Source: Flammula alnicola
Lineage: Eukaryota > Basidiomycota > Agaricomycetes > Agaricales > Strophariaceae
NCBI GenBank assembly: GCA_015499995.1
Contig: JADNRV010000010.1
Location: 186,001-250,000, forward strand
Length of the DNA stretch: 64,000 bases
Direction of reading: 5' to 3'
Positions within the stretch are counted from its first letter, which is position 1, and every line of letters starts with the position of its first letter. This document shows positions 37,574 through 47,627 of the stretch, in pieces. The position numbers and the translations under genes were made by a program. The notes beneath the pieces are model-generated. The model was given only the letters and a program-made list of their open reading frames with translations. It did no database searches and had not been told where the DNA came from.

Positions 37574-38534
37574 GCTTATAGAGATGTTCGGGCTGCAGAC
37601 CGCAACCGGTGAATGTACGTAGATATCAGGGATGAGACAAATTCACTTCTTGATGTCAGGGTTTGAAGGTAACCTGCTGCGTCTGCCAGTTTCCCAGTTT
37701 CTATAAGTAAAAATCAATCATTCAAATCCATCCACGAGGAAGACGGTTCCGAATGAGGACTCACTGCCAAATTTAGTCCAACATCTCGGCGTGGTTCACG
37801 ACCGAAACCTTATGTACGAAGGCCATCAGGGAATTCTAAGGACAAGTAGAATATGTGTGTCCGACTTCCTTCCAACGACGTGCCCATGTGGTTGGATTGT
37901 TCAAGTTATGCAAGGGTGTCAATCGAGAGTGGGGATACTCCGTTTGCGCAGGACGTTTCACGTTCACGGTGCTCATGGTAACACCTAAAAATGTCCAAGT
38001 GGGCGCTTGAGGGGAGTCATTGGACTTCGGTCCCTCGGAGTCAGTGAGGTAGAAAAATAAAAGGTGTCAATACCAAGTCGATACATACACATCTCAAGCT
38101 CGGGAAGGGCCGGCCGACGGCCCGTGTCACCGATTCACCGTTCATGCGTCGGCCAAGATGACTGTCGGTCCAGGTCTGTCCAGGTAGGTCAAGATCAGTT
38201 TAATTGCGGCATTGCCACGATGAACTCGGAGTGGAATTTCCTGTACTGAGGCTGAGCTTAGGCTGTACATGCCACTTGTTAACCAGGACCGCTCAATCCA
38301 ACTCGCACTGGCAACTTTGTAGCCCCTGGAAGTGAGCTCGGTTTCCGGCGTTACAAAAGTGTTATCTCGCACGATTCGCACAAGCTCAATTGATATCGTA
38401 TATCCCACCTGCCACCACTGCATACATCTCTCTCTTGTTTTCTGGCTCTTACGATGTCCCACAGTTCCGAAATCACAGATATTCGGCAACCCCAAATTTT
38501 CGGCGTCCTCCAGAATTATACTACCGCAGAAAGA
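37574..38534. other. Intergenic; unassigned minus-strand frame
   Basis: A 161-codon frame on the minus strand (38142-38627) overlaps the first exon of the NACHT fragment. It has no recognised domain and starts at TTG rather than ATG, so I do not call it a gene. Confidence 0.4.
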
Positions 38535-39346
38535 ATGTTCACGGGCGCTCATTTGACGCGGGGCTTCGGGAAACAACGAGGTGAGTATATCCATTTCCCT
38601 CTCATAAGCTAAGATTTCTCTATTCAACGAAGCCGCTAGGATTCGATGTGTTGCGCCAGAACATTGCCCCTGGTGCCCTACATAACTCTATCCAACGCTA
38701 TAATGCTGCGAGATGTCACCCACAGACCCACCGGGCTGACCTCACGCAGATCCTGAAATACTGGGTCCAAGATCACAAAAATGGACGTCGCTTCCTCTGG
38801 GTATTTGGGGAAGCTGGCGCGGGGAAATCATCCATCGCGCAGACTGTTGCAGAGATGTGTCACGAAGCAGGCATCTTGGCGGCCAGTTTCTTTTTCTCCC
38901 AGTTCAGACCCGAGATCAACAAATACCACCTCATCGCGACTATCATCTATCAAATTACATTGGTGGCTCCAATGATCAGAGACTGGGTGGTGAAGACGAG
39001 GGTGGTGAAGATGATAGAGAATGATCCCGGGATCTTTTATCTGCCCCTCTCTGCCCAGATACAGGCATTGATCGTTAAACCTTTGAACGATGCCGCAGAC
39101 CAAGAAGAATACTGGGAAAGTCCCGATCGACCTAAAATTGTTGTCATCGACGGGCTGGATGAATGTGGTGACGTGAAATCACGACTTGAAGTACTCCACG
39201 CACTCTTAGAGCTTAGACAGCTGAAGATCCCTCTTCCTTTAATCATAACCAGCTGACCAGAGCAACGCATCCAGGATATTTTTCACGCTGAGGGTTTAGA
39301 CTCTGACATCATGACAATTGCTTTGGATGCCCACCACCCCGAATCA
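38535..39346 (+). pseudogene. NACHT NTPase (fungal NLR-type) fragment
   Basis: A small exon from ATG 38535 (MFTGAHLTRGFGKQR, to 38580) is spliced over a 59-nt intron to 38640, where GFDVLRQNIAPGALHNSIQR begins. The Walker A motif is GEAGAGKSS, followed by IAQTVAEMCHEAGILAASFF and a Walker B-like IVVIDGLDECGD. These are the features of NACHT NTPases in fungal NLR-like proteins, which bind nucleotide and oligomerise on recognition. At 39254-39256 a TGA stands where the family has Arg in the ITSRPE motif. The same frame then continues as PEQRIQDIFHAEGLDSDI to a possible donor near 39348. No winged-helix or repeat region follows. So it is a 3'-truncated copy with a nonsense change, and would at best give an isolated NACHT half. 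Confidence 0.8.
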
Positions 39347-39349
39347 ACA

Positions 39350-39926
39350 GTGAGTGAAAGTGAAATCCTTACCCATTCATAGCATTAGAACTAAACATAT
39401 GTTGGTGGTTGGGCCTTGCCCATGATAGGTTCGCGAACCGCAGGAAAAATATGATTATCCCCAGCTCCTTATCCCCCAGCTCCGGTCTTGATCGAACTAT
39501 TAGACTTCTTGGAGTTGGAATCTGGCGTTATGAGTTTGACCTCACCAGCTGTACGAATCCAAATGATTCCTCATACATTGATGTTGCTCCTCGTTTAATA
39601 AACTTCCATAGGCGCCTTTCTAAATGCCTGGAGTGAGGAATATTAAAGAGAATGACTGGGATCTGACTTTTCTATGACTATTTTATTTGCATTTTGCCGT
39701 CATCAGAGTTTTACTGATGTATGACTAGTGTATGATCAGCCACGACTAGAGAATACACTGTAATGACAATTTACTGACTATAGACAACATTGACCTGTTG
39801 CCGCAAGTCAAAAACGCGTTCCCCAAAGCAGATAATAGTCAGTGAAAGGTAAGTTTTTCTATTTCCGACTATTTCGTGACCAATTCACGACTAACTACCG
39901 ACTTCATTTTTTACTGAGTATTACAG
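39350..39926. other. AT-rich junction sequence between NACHT and kinase fragments
   Basis: About 39640-39905 is rich in GACTA and TGACTA words (TGTATGACTAGTGTATGATC) and has no coding similarity. It occupies the place where the kinase N-lobe would be expected, so it is probably inserted or replaced DNA. A 75-codon frame at 39409-39636 has no domain. Confidence 0.4.
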
Positions 39927-40771
39927 CTGTCAGAAGTTGCTGACGGACTTGCCTACCGTGAGTACTGACGATATTCTTGGACTCCCCCAATATATGTGTT
40001 CTTAATTTCTTTTTTTGAAAAGTCCATTCAAGGCAAATCATTCATGGGGACCTCACTACGGTGTGTTGTTCGATTCTTCTCCATGGCAGACAACCTTGAC
40101 TTATTTTTCTATTATTTAGGCCAATATCTTGATGCATGAAGGACGAGCCCACTTGCACGACTTTGGCCTTTCAAATGTGATGGCAGAAATTCGAGGCAGC
40201 TCCTTTATGTCATCCAAAGTAGGAGGTGCTGTCAGATGGGCTGCCCCTGAGCTTTTCCACTTTGATCCCGACACCACCGCCGAGTTGGCATCCTATTGCG
40301 ATATCTATTCATTTGGCGGCGTCGCGTTGCATGTAGGCCTCTCTACCTATCCGTAGACGCTCTTCTGAGCTGACAACAGCTTACAGGTAATCTCTGGAAG
40401 AACTCCGTACGAAGACATCGTCTCTGATTTCCAGATTCTCATGCAGCTGACTATGCCTGGGGCAAGCGGTCCTCCCAGACCGTCAGAGTCACTGTTGACC
40501 GATGAGTGTTGGGGATTTATCTTGTGTTGCTTGACACGAGACCATCTTGCCCATCCGGATGTTACTGAAATCCGAAAATTCCTTGAAATGCTGCATTCTG
40601 GGTCAAGCATGGAGGCTCTGACGGCCAACTTATCATACGATCCTGATGAAAGCCTACTGTCACTTATTTCTGAGTCCGACTGTACGTTGCAATTGGTATC
40701 CATTACCTGCACATTGACTGACCGTGAAATATATTTTAGACCACAGAGATCGCAGTATGTACGGCGCATAA
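39927..40771 (+). pseudogene. Protein kinase C-lobe fragment K1
   Basis: Exons 39927-39957, 40023-40060, 40120-40332, 40387-40681 and 40740-40771 are all in phase and free of stops. They encode LSEVADGLAY, LHSRQIIHGDLTT (catalytic loop with HGD in place of HRD), HLHDFGLSN (DFG), VRWAAPELF (APE) and the C-lobe to LLTDECWGFILCCLTRDHL, with a short tail ending RDRSMYGA. The splice pattern is the same as in the kinase parts of the array at 48-57 kb. The N-lobe with the glycine loop and ATP-binding Lys is missing, so it cannot be an active kinase. It could still be part of a fused transcript with the NACHT fragment upstream, but nothing in the sequence shows this. Confidence 0.8.
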
Positions 40772-41570
40772 AACCGGGCGTGTCTTGGCTCGAGCCCAAT
40801 GCAGCAGATCGGTTGTCGGCGGTTTGGGCGTCTATTGATGGAGCGTGGAGTAATTTAAAAGTTATTCTTGAGATCGGTCTTGATTGTCATGATCAGATAG
40901 TTTCAGACCTTTCGTCCAGCGACGAACGTCATTTGGGCTTTCAACAGATGGAACACGCTGGAACATGGATGGATAAGTAAGTAAGGCCGGCAAGCGGCAA
41001 AGCCCGCTACCTTCCAGTGACATTTTTAAGGAGGGGTACTCTCAAAAGAGATACGCGCAACATTTTCATGCTTGAACAAGGTTTCATGTATAGCAGTATG
41101 CATTTTGTGTAAATCATCATTATAAAGAGGAGAACTGGACTATGTACTGCTTTCAGAACGCACGCTGAAGCATGGACAATAAAGGCAGATAAAACAAACA
41201 TCTGCAAATGTGTTTTGGCCAAATAGTAGGCTGCCGCTCAGTAGCGCCACATGATGCCGAAGTTCCTATATAGTACTCAGTAGTAAACAAGGCTTCAGTA
41301 GGATCAGATAGTAATTGAATAACTACCAGCTACTATGTACACAGTTCCCTCTCCACAAGTTTGCCTTCTTCTACATCTCACTATGGCTTCTACTATCCTC
41401 GCGACCTTTCCCAAGGCCATAACATTCTCAATGCAAGTCGCTGCTGTTTCGGCAGTCAAATTATGTAAGACCCACCTACAATAAAAGATGGGTTGGACTG
41501 CGGAGAATTTTTGTCACTCTTCCTTCCCTTCCCCTCTCTCTTGCGTTATCGCTTGGCCCGAAATGTCAAA
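40772..41570. other. Intergenic, no gene recognised
   Basis: A short frame from 41383 (MASTILATFPKAITFSMQV) is hydrophobic and could begin a small secreted protein, but its continuation through the following repeats is not clear. Confidence 0.35.
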
Positions 41571-41902
41571 TTTTCTTCGACTCTGCAGATGGATTGTCAT
41601 TGAAGATGTTATGGCATGCCCTTGTATGCCGTGTGTCGTGTGTCACTGGTATGTTGTTGTCTTTCCTTGACTGAACTTCCCTAACTTACGTGAACCTTTC
41701 TGTCCATCCAAGTCTCGTAGAGTGCTTCACAAATACTAAGCAGTGATTTTCTTCGACTGTGTATATGGATTATTATTGAAAATCTTATGAAACATCATCA
41801 TGCAATGCCTCACGTCTTCGGTACGTTGTTTTCTTTCGTTCACTGAACCTCACTAACTCTTTCTGTCTATCTCGTAGAGCGCTTCATAAAGGCTAAGCAG
41901 TG
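41571..41902. repeat. Tandem duplication of about 160-176 bp
   Basis: Two units start with TTTTCTTCGACTSTG (41571 and 41747) and end with TAAGCAGTG (41746 and 41902). Each contains a GTATGTTGT or GTACGTTGT donor-like site and a CTCGTAG acceptor-like site, so the duplicated piece may once have been an exon plus intron of a small gene. Confidence 0.7.
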
Positions 41903-42661
41903 GGTTGTTAGGGTGAGTGTCCATTCTCGCTTAATAGTAACGCCTCATGATAGGCAGTAGATCCTGCTGTTAGTCTTATCCAGTGTAGCTCGCTCAACCA
42001 ATATATATCTTCATCTTCTCTCTATCTACCCACTGCTTCTCTGACTCTTTGAGTGTATTTGGTCCCAAAAAATTTCACCCAGTGGGTTGCAAAATTCATA
42101 TGTAATAACGCAGATCATGTGGGAGCATACATGCAGACAATTTACTATCGAAACTATCGGTCCTATGGTCCTACACAACTACATCACTATGCGTGCTATG
42201 CATTGCTATATAGTAGGCCAGCATAATTTTTGGCGCTATCATAGAGGGGGGGTTTGCTATGGGCCTACATCTCTATTTCGACTATGTAGCACTCATAGCA
42301 AATGGGTGTTTTGCAGATGAAAGGTAGAAATATTAGCATTGTCATGTGAGCGAGAGGCAACGAAGATGTACCCGATGGAAGTGCAACATAATTCGGTAAC
42401 GATGTGGGCTGAAATTCTGTAGGGAGTCAGACATTGCAGACAGCTGAGATCTATTTGTCGCTCACCAACGATACCGGGGTGGTAGACAGGAACAGAGGCA
42501 AGTAAAGAGGAAAACTCGTTGCGGCCACATGCTTGAGTCCAATCCAACCCGAGCACGGCATCACACAGGCGAAGGTTTGGATCGATAGCAAACTCATGCA
42601 TGCAGGTAAATGTGCCTGAAGATGTAGTAGCAGTCACAGATGCAGATACCACAGAGGAAGC

Positions 42662-43137
42662 AGCAGGGGAAAGACGGTTGATGAAGTTGCAGATAAACTG
42701 GAAGAAAAAGCTTCAGAAAAATAGAAAACGGTTGCAGAAACGCCGACGATGGAAAAAGACACAGTGGGACGTGGAAAGGGAAGAAAGAAAGGGAGGAGAA
42801 GGAAGAATTCAAAGACGATTAGATCGATCCGAGACTTGGTGGCGCGAAGTCACGTGTGCCCAAGATCTGCCCAAGATCTGCAATCTACAGCCAATGTTTG
42901 AAAACGAAGCAGCATTGGGAAAACGGTTGATGAGAGCCGCAAAAGTCGCAGATTAACTGGAAGAAAAAGCTTCAGAAGAATAGAAAACGGCTGCAGAAAC
43001 ACCGGCGATGGAAAAAGACATGGTGGGACGTGGAAAGGGAAGAAAGACGAAGACTCAGAGATACAATTAGATCGATCGGAGACTTGTTGGAGCAAAGTCA
43101 CGTGTGCCCAAGATGTGCAATCTACAGCCAATTTTTT
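42662..43137. repeat. Tandem duplication of about 249 bp
   Basis: Two units, 42662-42910 and 42911-43137, share the blocks AACTGGAAGAAAAAGCTTCAG, GGGACGTGGAAAGGGAAGAA and GTCACGTGTGCCCAAGAT. The plus-strand frame through unit 1 (42600-42956) is very basic (KKKLQKNRKRLQKRRRWKK) and runs into unit 2, then stops. It has no recognised domain. Confidence 0.8.
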
Positions 43138-43140
43138 AGA

Positions 43141-43660
43141 CTTGCTAGCCAGTCACGCTCGCGAGCTCTAGTCACAGAGCATAACGGGAGCACATATGAC
43201 AAGGAAGGAGCGAGCTCGCGAGCGGACTGGGCTATTCCGGGCATGTTTTGGGTGACCCCGCCAATCTTGATGTGTCGACTTCGTCAAAAAAGATGGCCAC
43301 ATCCCGAAAAAAAGTCCTAAAATTGAGTATATATAATACCATTTTTTTTACCTTTAGAATTGAATGAGACGAACTTGAAAAACATGATTTTTTTTTGCAA
43401 AATGATCTTCCTGAACGGCGGCGCACGGACCTGCCAACGATGAGCAATAAATTTTCGAAAAAACTTGTATACTCTAATCGACTTGAAATTGAAAAATAAT
43501 CGCTTTTTGTATACTCAATTTTGGCACTTTTTCCGACCTTGAGACGCTGTTTTCACTAAGTACCGACAACAAGATTGGCGGGCTCCGCCAAAAGTGTCCC
43601 GAAACAGACCAGCCGGCTTCGCCAGTTGTCGAGTTTACTCTCACAGACCACGTGCACTTA
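43141..43660. mobile_element. Inverted-repeat element (MITE-like)
   Basis: Arms around 43228-43331 and 43509-43612 are imperfect inverted copies: CCTAAAATTGAGTATA against TATACTCAATTTTGG, and CCCGCCAATCTTGATG against AACAAGATTGGCGGG. The centre lies near 43420. Outer parts carry the palindrome-like GAGCTCGCGAGC. No coding capacity is seen, and I could not fix the ends or a target duplication. Confidence 0.55.
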
Positions 43661-44486
43661 GTCTCACGTGTGGCGAAGGCGGATGGGGACGAGCCTACCA
43701 ATTTTTCAAAACGAACGACTATAAGACCCTCCGGGAATGAGTATGTCAAATGGGGCTATGCACATATGATCGGCTTACTTGAATGCCAAGCAAGGCAAGC
43801 AAGGCAAGCAAGGCTGCACTGCGCATTCAAGGTATGTAACGGATGGTGGAATCATTGGAATTCATTCCTGCTAGATTCGGCTCGAACCGCGTCATGAAGT
43901 CAAAGCTTTTCGGCACGCAGCACACGCAGCTGACTACTTTCTTACATGGAGTCACAATCTGTCATGACTGTCAAAGAACAGTGCCTTGGACCCTCTTCAG
44001 GATCATGAAGACGCCGTTTTTGGGCAACACTATGATCCACGTACCTTGATTGGGTAGCGAGGCGGTTGTGACCGCGATCAGGAGCGGGGGAGGCCGCTGT
44101 GGACCGCAAAGAGTGACCTAAAGGTGACCTGAAGACGAGATCGGTATTTATCTTGTTAGGAGTCAGCTCGAAGATTAGGAGTCTGAGATCTCAGTGCGAA
44201 CGGATTAAAAGGCTATTTAAATTTACTTTTTTCTAGAGCGTGACTAGACAGATGAGAAATTTGTTGTTTAAGGAAAGATCAAGGAAAGGAAAAAAAGGAA
44301 GAGTTAGACGGATTATTTTTTCCGTTGACGTTGAGCGCTGAGTTTGTGCTTTCCAAAAACGGTGGAGTTCAGGAGTTTGGGGAAATGTGTGACAGGGACG
44401 ATAGCGTGACCCGGGGAGGCAGAGTGGGGAAGCTTAGAACGCCAGTTTCGCTCCCTTTCCTCATACCACCAACACATCCTACAACT
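43661..44486. other. Upstream region of the acyl-CoA synthetase gene
   Basis: No gene is recognised. A short AAGGCAAGCAAGGCAAGC run lies at about 43789-43810. The stretch 44330-44486 directly precedes the Faa ATG and ends CCTACAACT before it. Confidence 0.4.
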
Positions 44487-46920
44487 ATGGCAAAGGTCAA
44501 CACAATGAAGCCGGGCTACTACGGCGAAGGCTCTATCGAGGTTGCGCCTCCCTCTGGCCCAGGGGAGGGCCCCACGCGTCGCTGTTACCTCGCAAAAGAC
44601 GGGCTCGTCACCCAGCCGTTTGAAGGCATCGACACCGTGTACGACATCGTGTTGTATGCTGCGCGGACACACGGCAACAGGAAAGCTCTCGGCTGGAGGG
44701 ACGTCGTCAATATTGTTGAAGAAGAAAAGGAAGTGAAGAAGGTCGTCGACGGCAAAGAAATTTCCGAGATGAAGAAGTGGAAATACTTCGAGCTCAGCGA
44801 CTACAAGTACATAAGCTTCATCGAAGTAAAAGAAGCTGTCTCAGAGATTGCTCGCGCACTCGTTCATCTTGGGGTTACCCAAGATGACGTGTTTAACGTG
44901 TACGCACAGACCAGGTACGTAGCACACCCTCGCGTTGCCCTGCAATTCAGTCGGATCTCACCCACGATGAACACGCGACCAGCCCGAATTGGCAGCTTAT
45001 AGCGCATGCCTGCGGGTCTATCTCCACCACCATTGCTACAGCTTATGATACCCTCGGCGAGGAAGGTCTTACCCATTCGCTGAACGAGCCCAACTGTATT
45101 GGTCTCTTCACCAATGCTGAACTCCTCCCCACCTTGCACCGAGTACTGGCCAAGACCCCGTCTGTCAAATATGTTATCTTTGATGGTGAACCAAGCCAGG
45201 CCATCGTCGACGACCTTCACTCTGTGCGGGACACTATTCAAGTCTTCAGCTTGAACAAGCTTCGCGAAATGGGCAAGGGTCTGCCTTTGGAACCCATTGA
45301 GGCACGCATCCCCAAACCGGAGGACACTGCCCTCATTATGTACACCAGTGGCAGTACTGGCGCCCCGAAAGGCGTCTGCATAACTCACGCCAATCTCGTC
45401 GCCTCTGTCGGTTCCGTATACCTGCTCCTCGGACACCACCTGACGTACGAGGACAGCTTCCTCGCATACCTTCCCCTCGCCCACGTCCTGGAGTACATCG
45501 TCGAGATGATCATGCTATTTGTCGGCATGCCGTCCGGCTACGGACGCGTCAAGACCCTCACCGACGCCTCTGTGAGGAATTGCAAAGGTGATATCCGTGC
45601 CTTCCGGCCATCCATCATGGTTGGCGTTCCTGCTGTGTGGGAGACTATCCGCAAGGGCATCCTTACTAACGTGAATGCCAGCGGAGCTCTCAAGAAGAAC
45701 TTGTTCAATGGGGCTATGGCCGCCAAAAAGAAGAACGTCCCCGTCCTTTCCCAGCTGGCTGACAGTGTCGTGTTGTCGGGTGTCAGGGCTGCGACCGGAG
45801 GACGACTGCGCATTGCCCTTAGTGGAGGGGCGGCCATTAGTCGTGAAACTCAGGAATTCCTAACCACTGCACTCGTCATCGTGCTGCAAGGTGAGTCATC
45901 GTCGCTTTAAATAGCTTCGCTGGATAAGCCAGCTAACGTGATGTTGCTACGTAGGTTACGGTATGACGGAGTCGTGTGGGATGTGTGCCATTCTTCCACC
46001 TGAGCTGATGCGCTATGGGTCTGTCGGTCTACCGGTGCCCTCTATCGATATTAAGCTCCGCGACGTTCTAGACGCGGGCTATCTTTCAACAAATAACCCG
46101 CCTCAGGGAGAGGTCTGCATTCGTGGCCCTTCTGTTATGAAGGGGTACTACAAGCGGCCTGACCTAAACGAGGACGAGAATATCTTCACTAAGGACGGAT
46201 GGCTCAGGACGGGAGACGTTGGCCAATGGAATTCTGATGGAACGCTCTCTCTTGTTGACCGGTATGTTCCGATTTTACGCGTTTTTCCCTTTGAGCGCTT
46301 GCTCTTGTTCCAGAAGACGTGTTTTCGACTAACTTTCTCATTTAATTTTCGTGGTGTTTAGGCTGAAGAATCTCATCAAATTGGCATCTGGCGAGGTGAG
46401 TTTCCATATTTCTCTTGTGATCTAAATTTAAACGTCTTTTCTCTGCGAAATGCAGTACATTGCCCTCGAGCGCCTCGAGGCCATCTTCAAATCCTGCAAC
46501 CTCGTCGGCAACATCTGCGTGCACGCAACGCCAGAGGCGAAGCAGCCCATGGCCGTCATCATCCCCCATGAAGCGCACCTGCGGAGTACCCTCGAAGCGA
46601 AGGGCTTGGATGCCACGCGGTCCCTCGGCGACCTGTGCGCGGATCCCGCCGTGCAGGAGCTCGTGCTCAAAGACTGTAACGCCATAGGCAAGAAGAATGG
46701 ATTCAAGCCCATGGAGCTGCTGCAAGCTGTCGTGCTGTCGCCCGACGAGTGGACGCCGGAGAGTGGACTGGTCACTGCTGCGCAGAAGATCCAACGGGCG
46801 GCGATTGCTAAGGCGTTTAGGGACCAGATTAACGTTCGTCTCTTTATTTTACTTTCTCTCCTTTTGTTCGTTTCATTATTGGCTGACTTGGCTCATCTAT
46901 AGGCTGTGTATAAGCACTGA
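44487..46920 (+). CDS. Long-chain fatty acid-CoA ligase (Faa1/Faa4 type)
   Basis: Activates long-chain fatty acids to acyl-CoA with ATP. Exons 44487-44914, 44983-45890, 45955-46261, 46362-46395, 46456-46833, 46903-46920 give 690 aa with consistent phases. The ATG at 44487 (MAKVNTMKPGYYGEGSIEVA) was chosen because the sequence before it is not conserved-looking and the family starts here. AMP-binding motif: YTSGSTGAPKG, residues 263-273. GYGMTE begins exon 3. GWLRTGD and the acyl-CoA synthetase signature LKNLIKLASGEYIALE follow, the latter spanning a 34-nt micro-exon. The last coding exon is only 18 nt (AVYKH). No peroxisomal SKL-type end is seen. Faa-type enzymes act at the ER, lipid droplets and plasma membrane. 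The gene lies between dead kinase copies but is itself undamaged. Confidence 0.94.
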
Positions 46921-47627
46921 GCACTGCATGCGAGGCCCTGCAGTCATTTCCTTCTCGGATCTCGGACTATCCATTCATTAACATAGTCAATCCTTCTCTG
47001 CTCTTGCGCAACCAAACCTCATTCCATTTCCCTTTCTTAAGACCTTGTTTCGCTTACCCTGGTGGTCTTGGCCCGGCCCACCACCATCTACGACTCACGA
47101 TTCACCATATATCTATATCAGTCCTTTGTTTCTTTTCTCGCTGTCAATCAATCAGTTAGTTTTTTGTTTTTGTTTGCATAGTACTGTATATAGCCGCGTC
47201 GGTTCCCATAATCAATCGATTTTTTTGTCATATATTTTCATATTTGAGTTGACTGGGGTCTTTGAAAGGACTTCCATCATATAGGATAACAGCACGAACA
47301 GCTAGAGGATCACTAATTATAGCCAAAAGACGTCTCCCACTTGAACTTCACTACTAATTCTTAACGACACGTGATGCACTGCTCATTTGCTTCAGAGTCA
47401 GTATTATAACACTGACGGAAGTTAACTTCTATTAGTATAACAGAAGCTTTCGTAATTATGCAACTATACATACTGGCTGCGAATACTCACTGCCTCGAGT
47501 GACAGGTTTGCGTTACCCAGAGACCGTTACCACCTGCCCTCAGATCTCAGAGTCCGCCCCGAGTCGCGCTCTCTTTCCGATCCCTTCTTCTGACCGCCAT
47601 TCCATATATTCCACACTCACCAGCTCT
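46921..47627. other. Intergenic, no gene recognised
   Basis: 3' flank of the acyl-CoA synthetase and upstream region of the Spa2-kinase chimera. T-rich tracts lie around 47100-47250. No coding similarity is seen. Confidence 0.4.

Noticed and set aside
38142..38627. 161-codon minus-strand frame upstream of the NACHT fragment
   Set aside because: Opens at TTG, overlaps the NACHT first exon on the other strand and shows no recognisable domain.
38648..40771. NACHT fragment and kinase lobe as one intact gene
   Set aside because: The stop at 39254 and the missing kinase N-lobe rule out an intact reading; the link remains only a hypothesis.
42293..42652. 119-codon minus-strand frame
   Set aside because: No domain, TTG or weak start, and lies beside simple tandem repeats.
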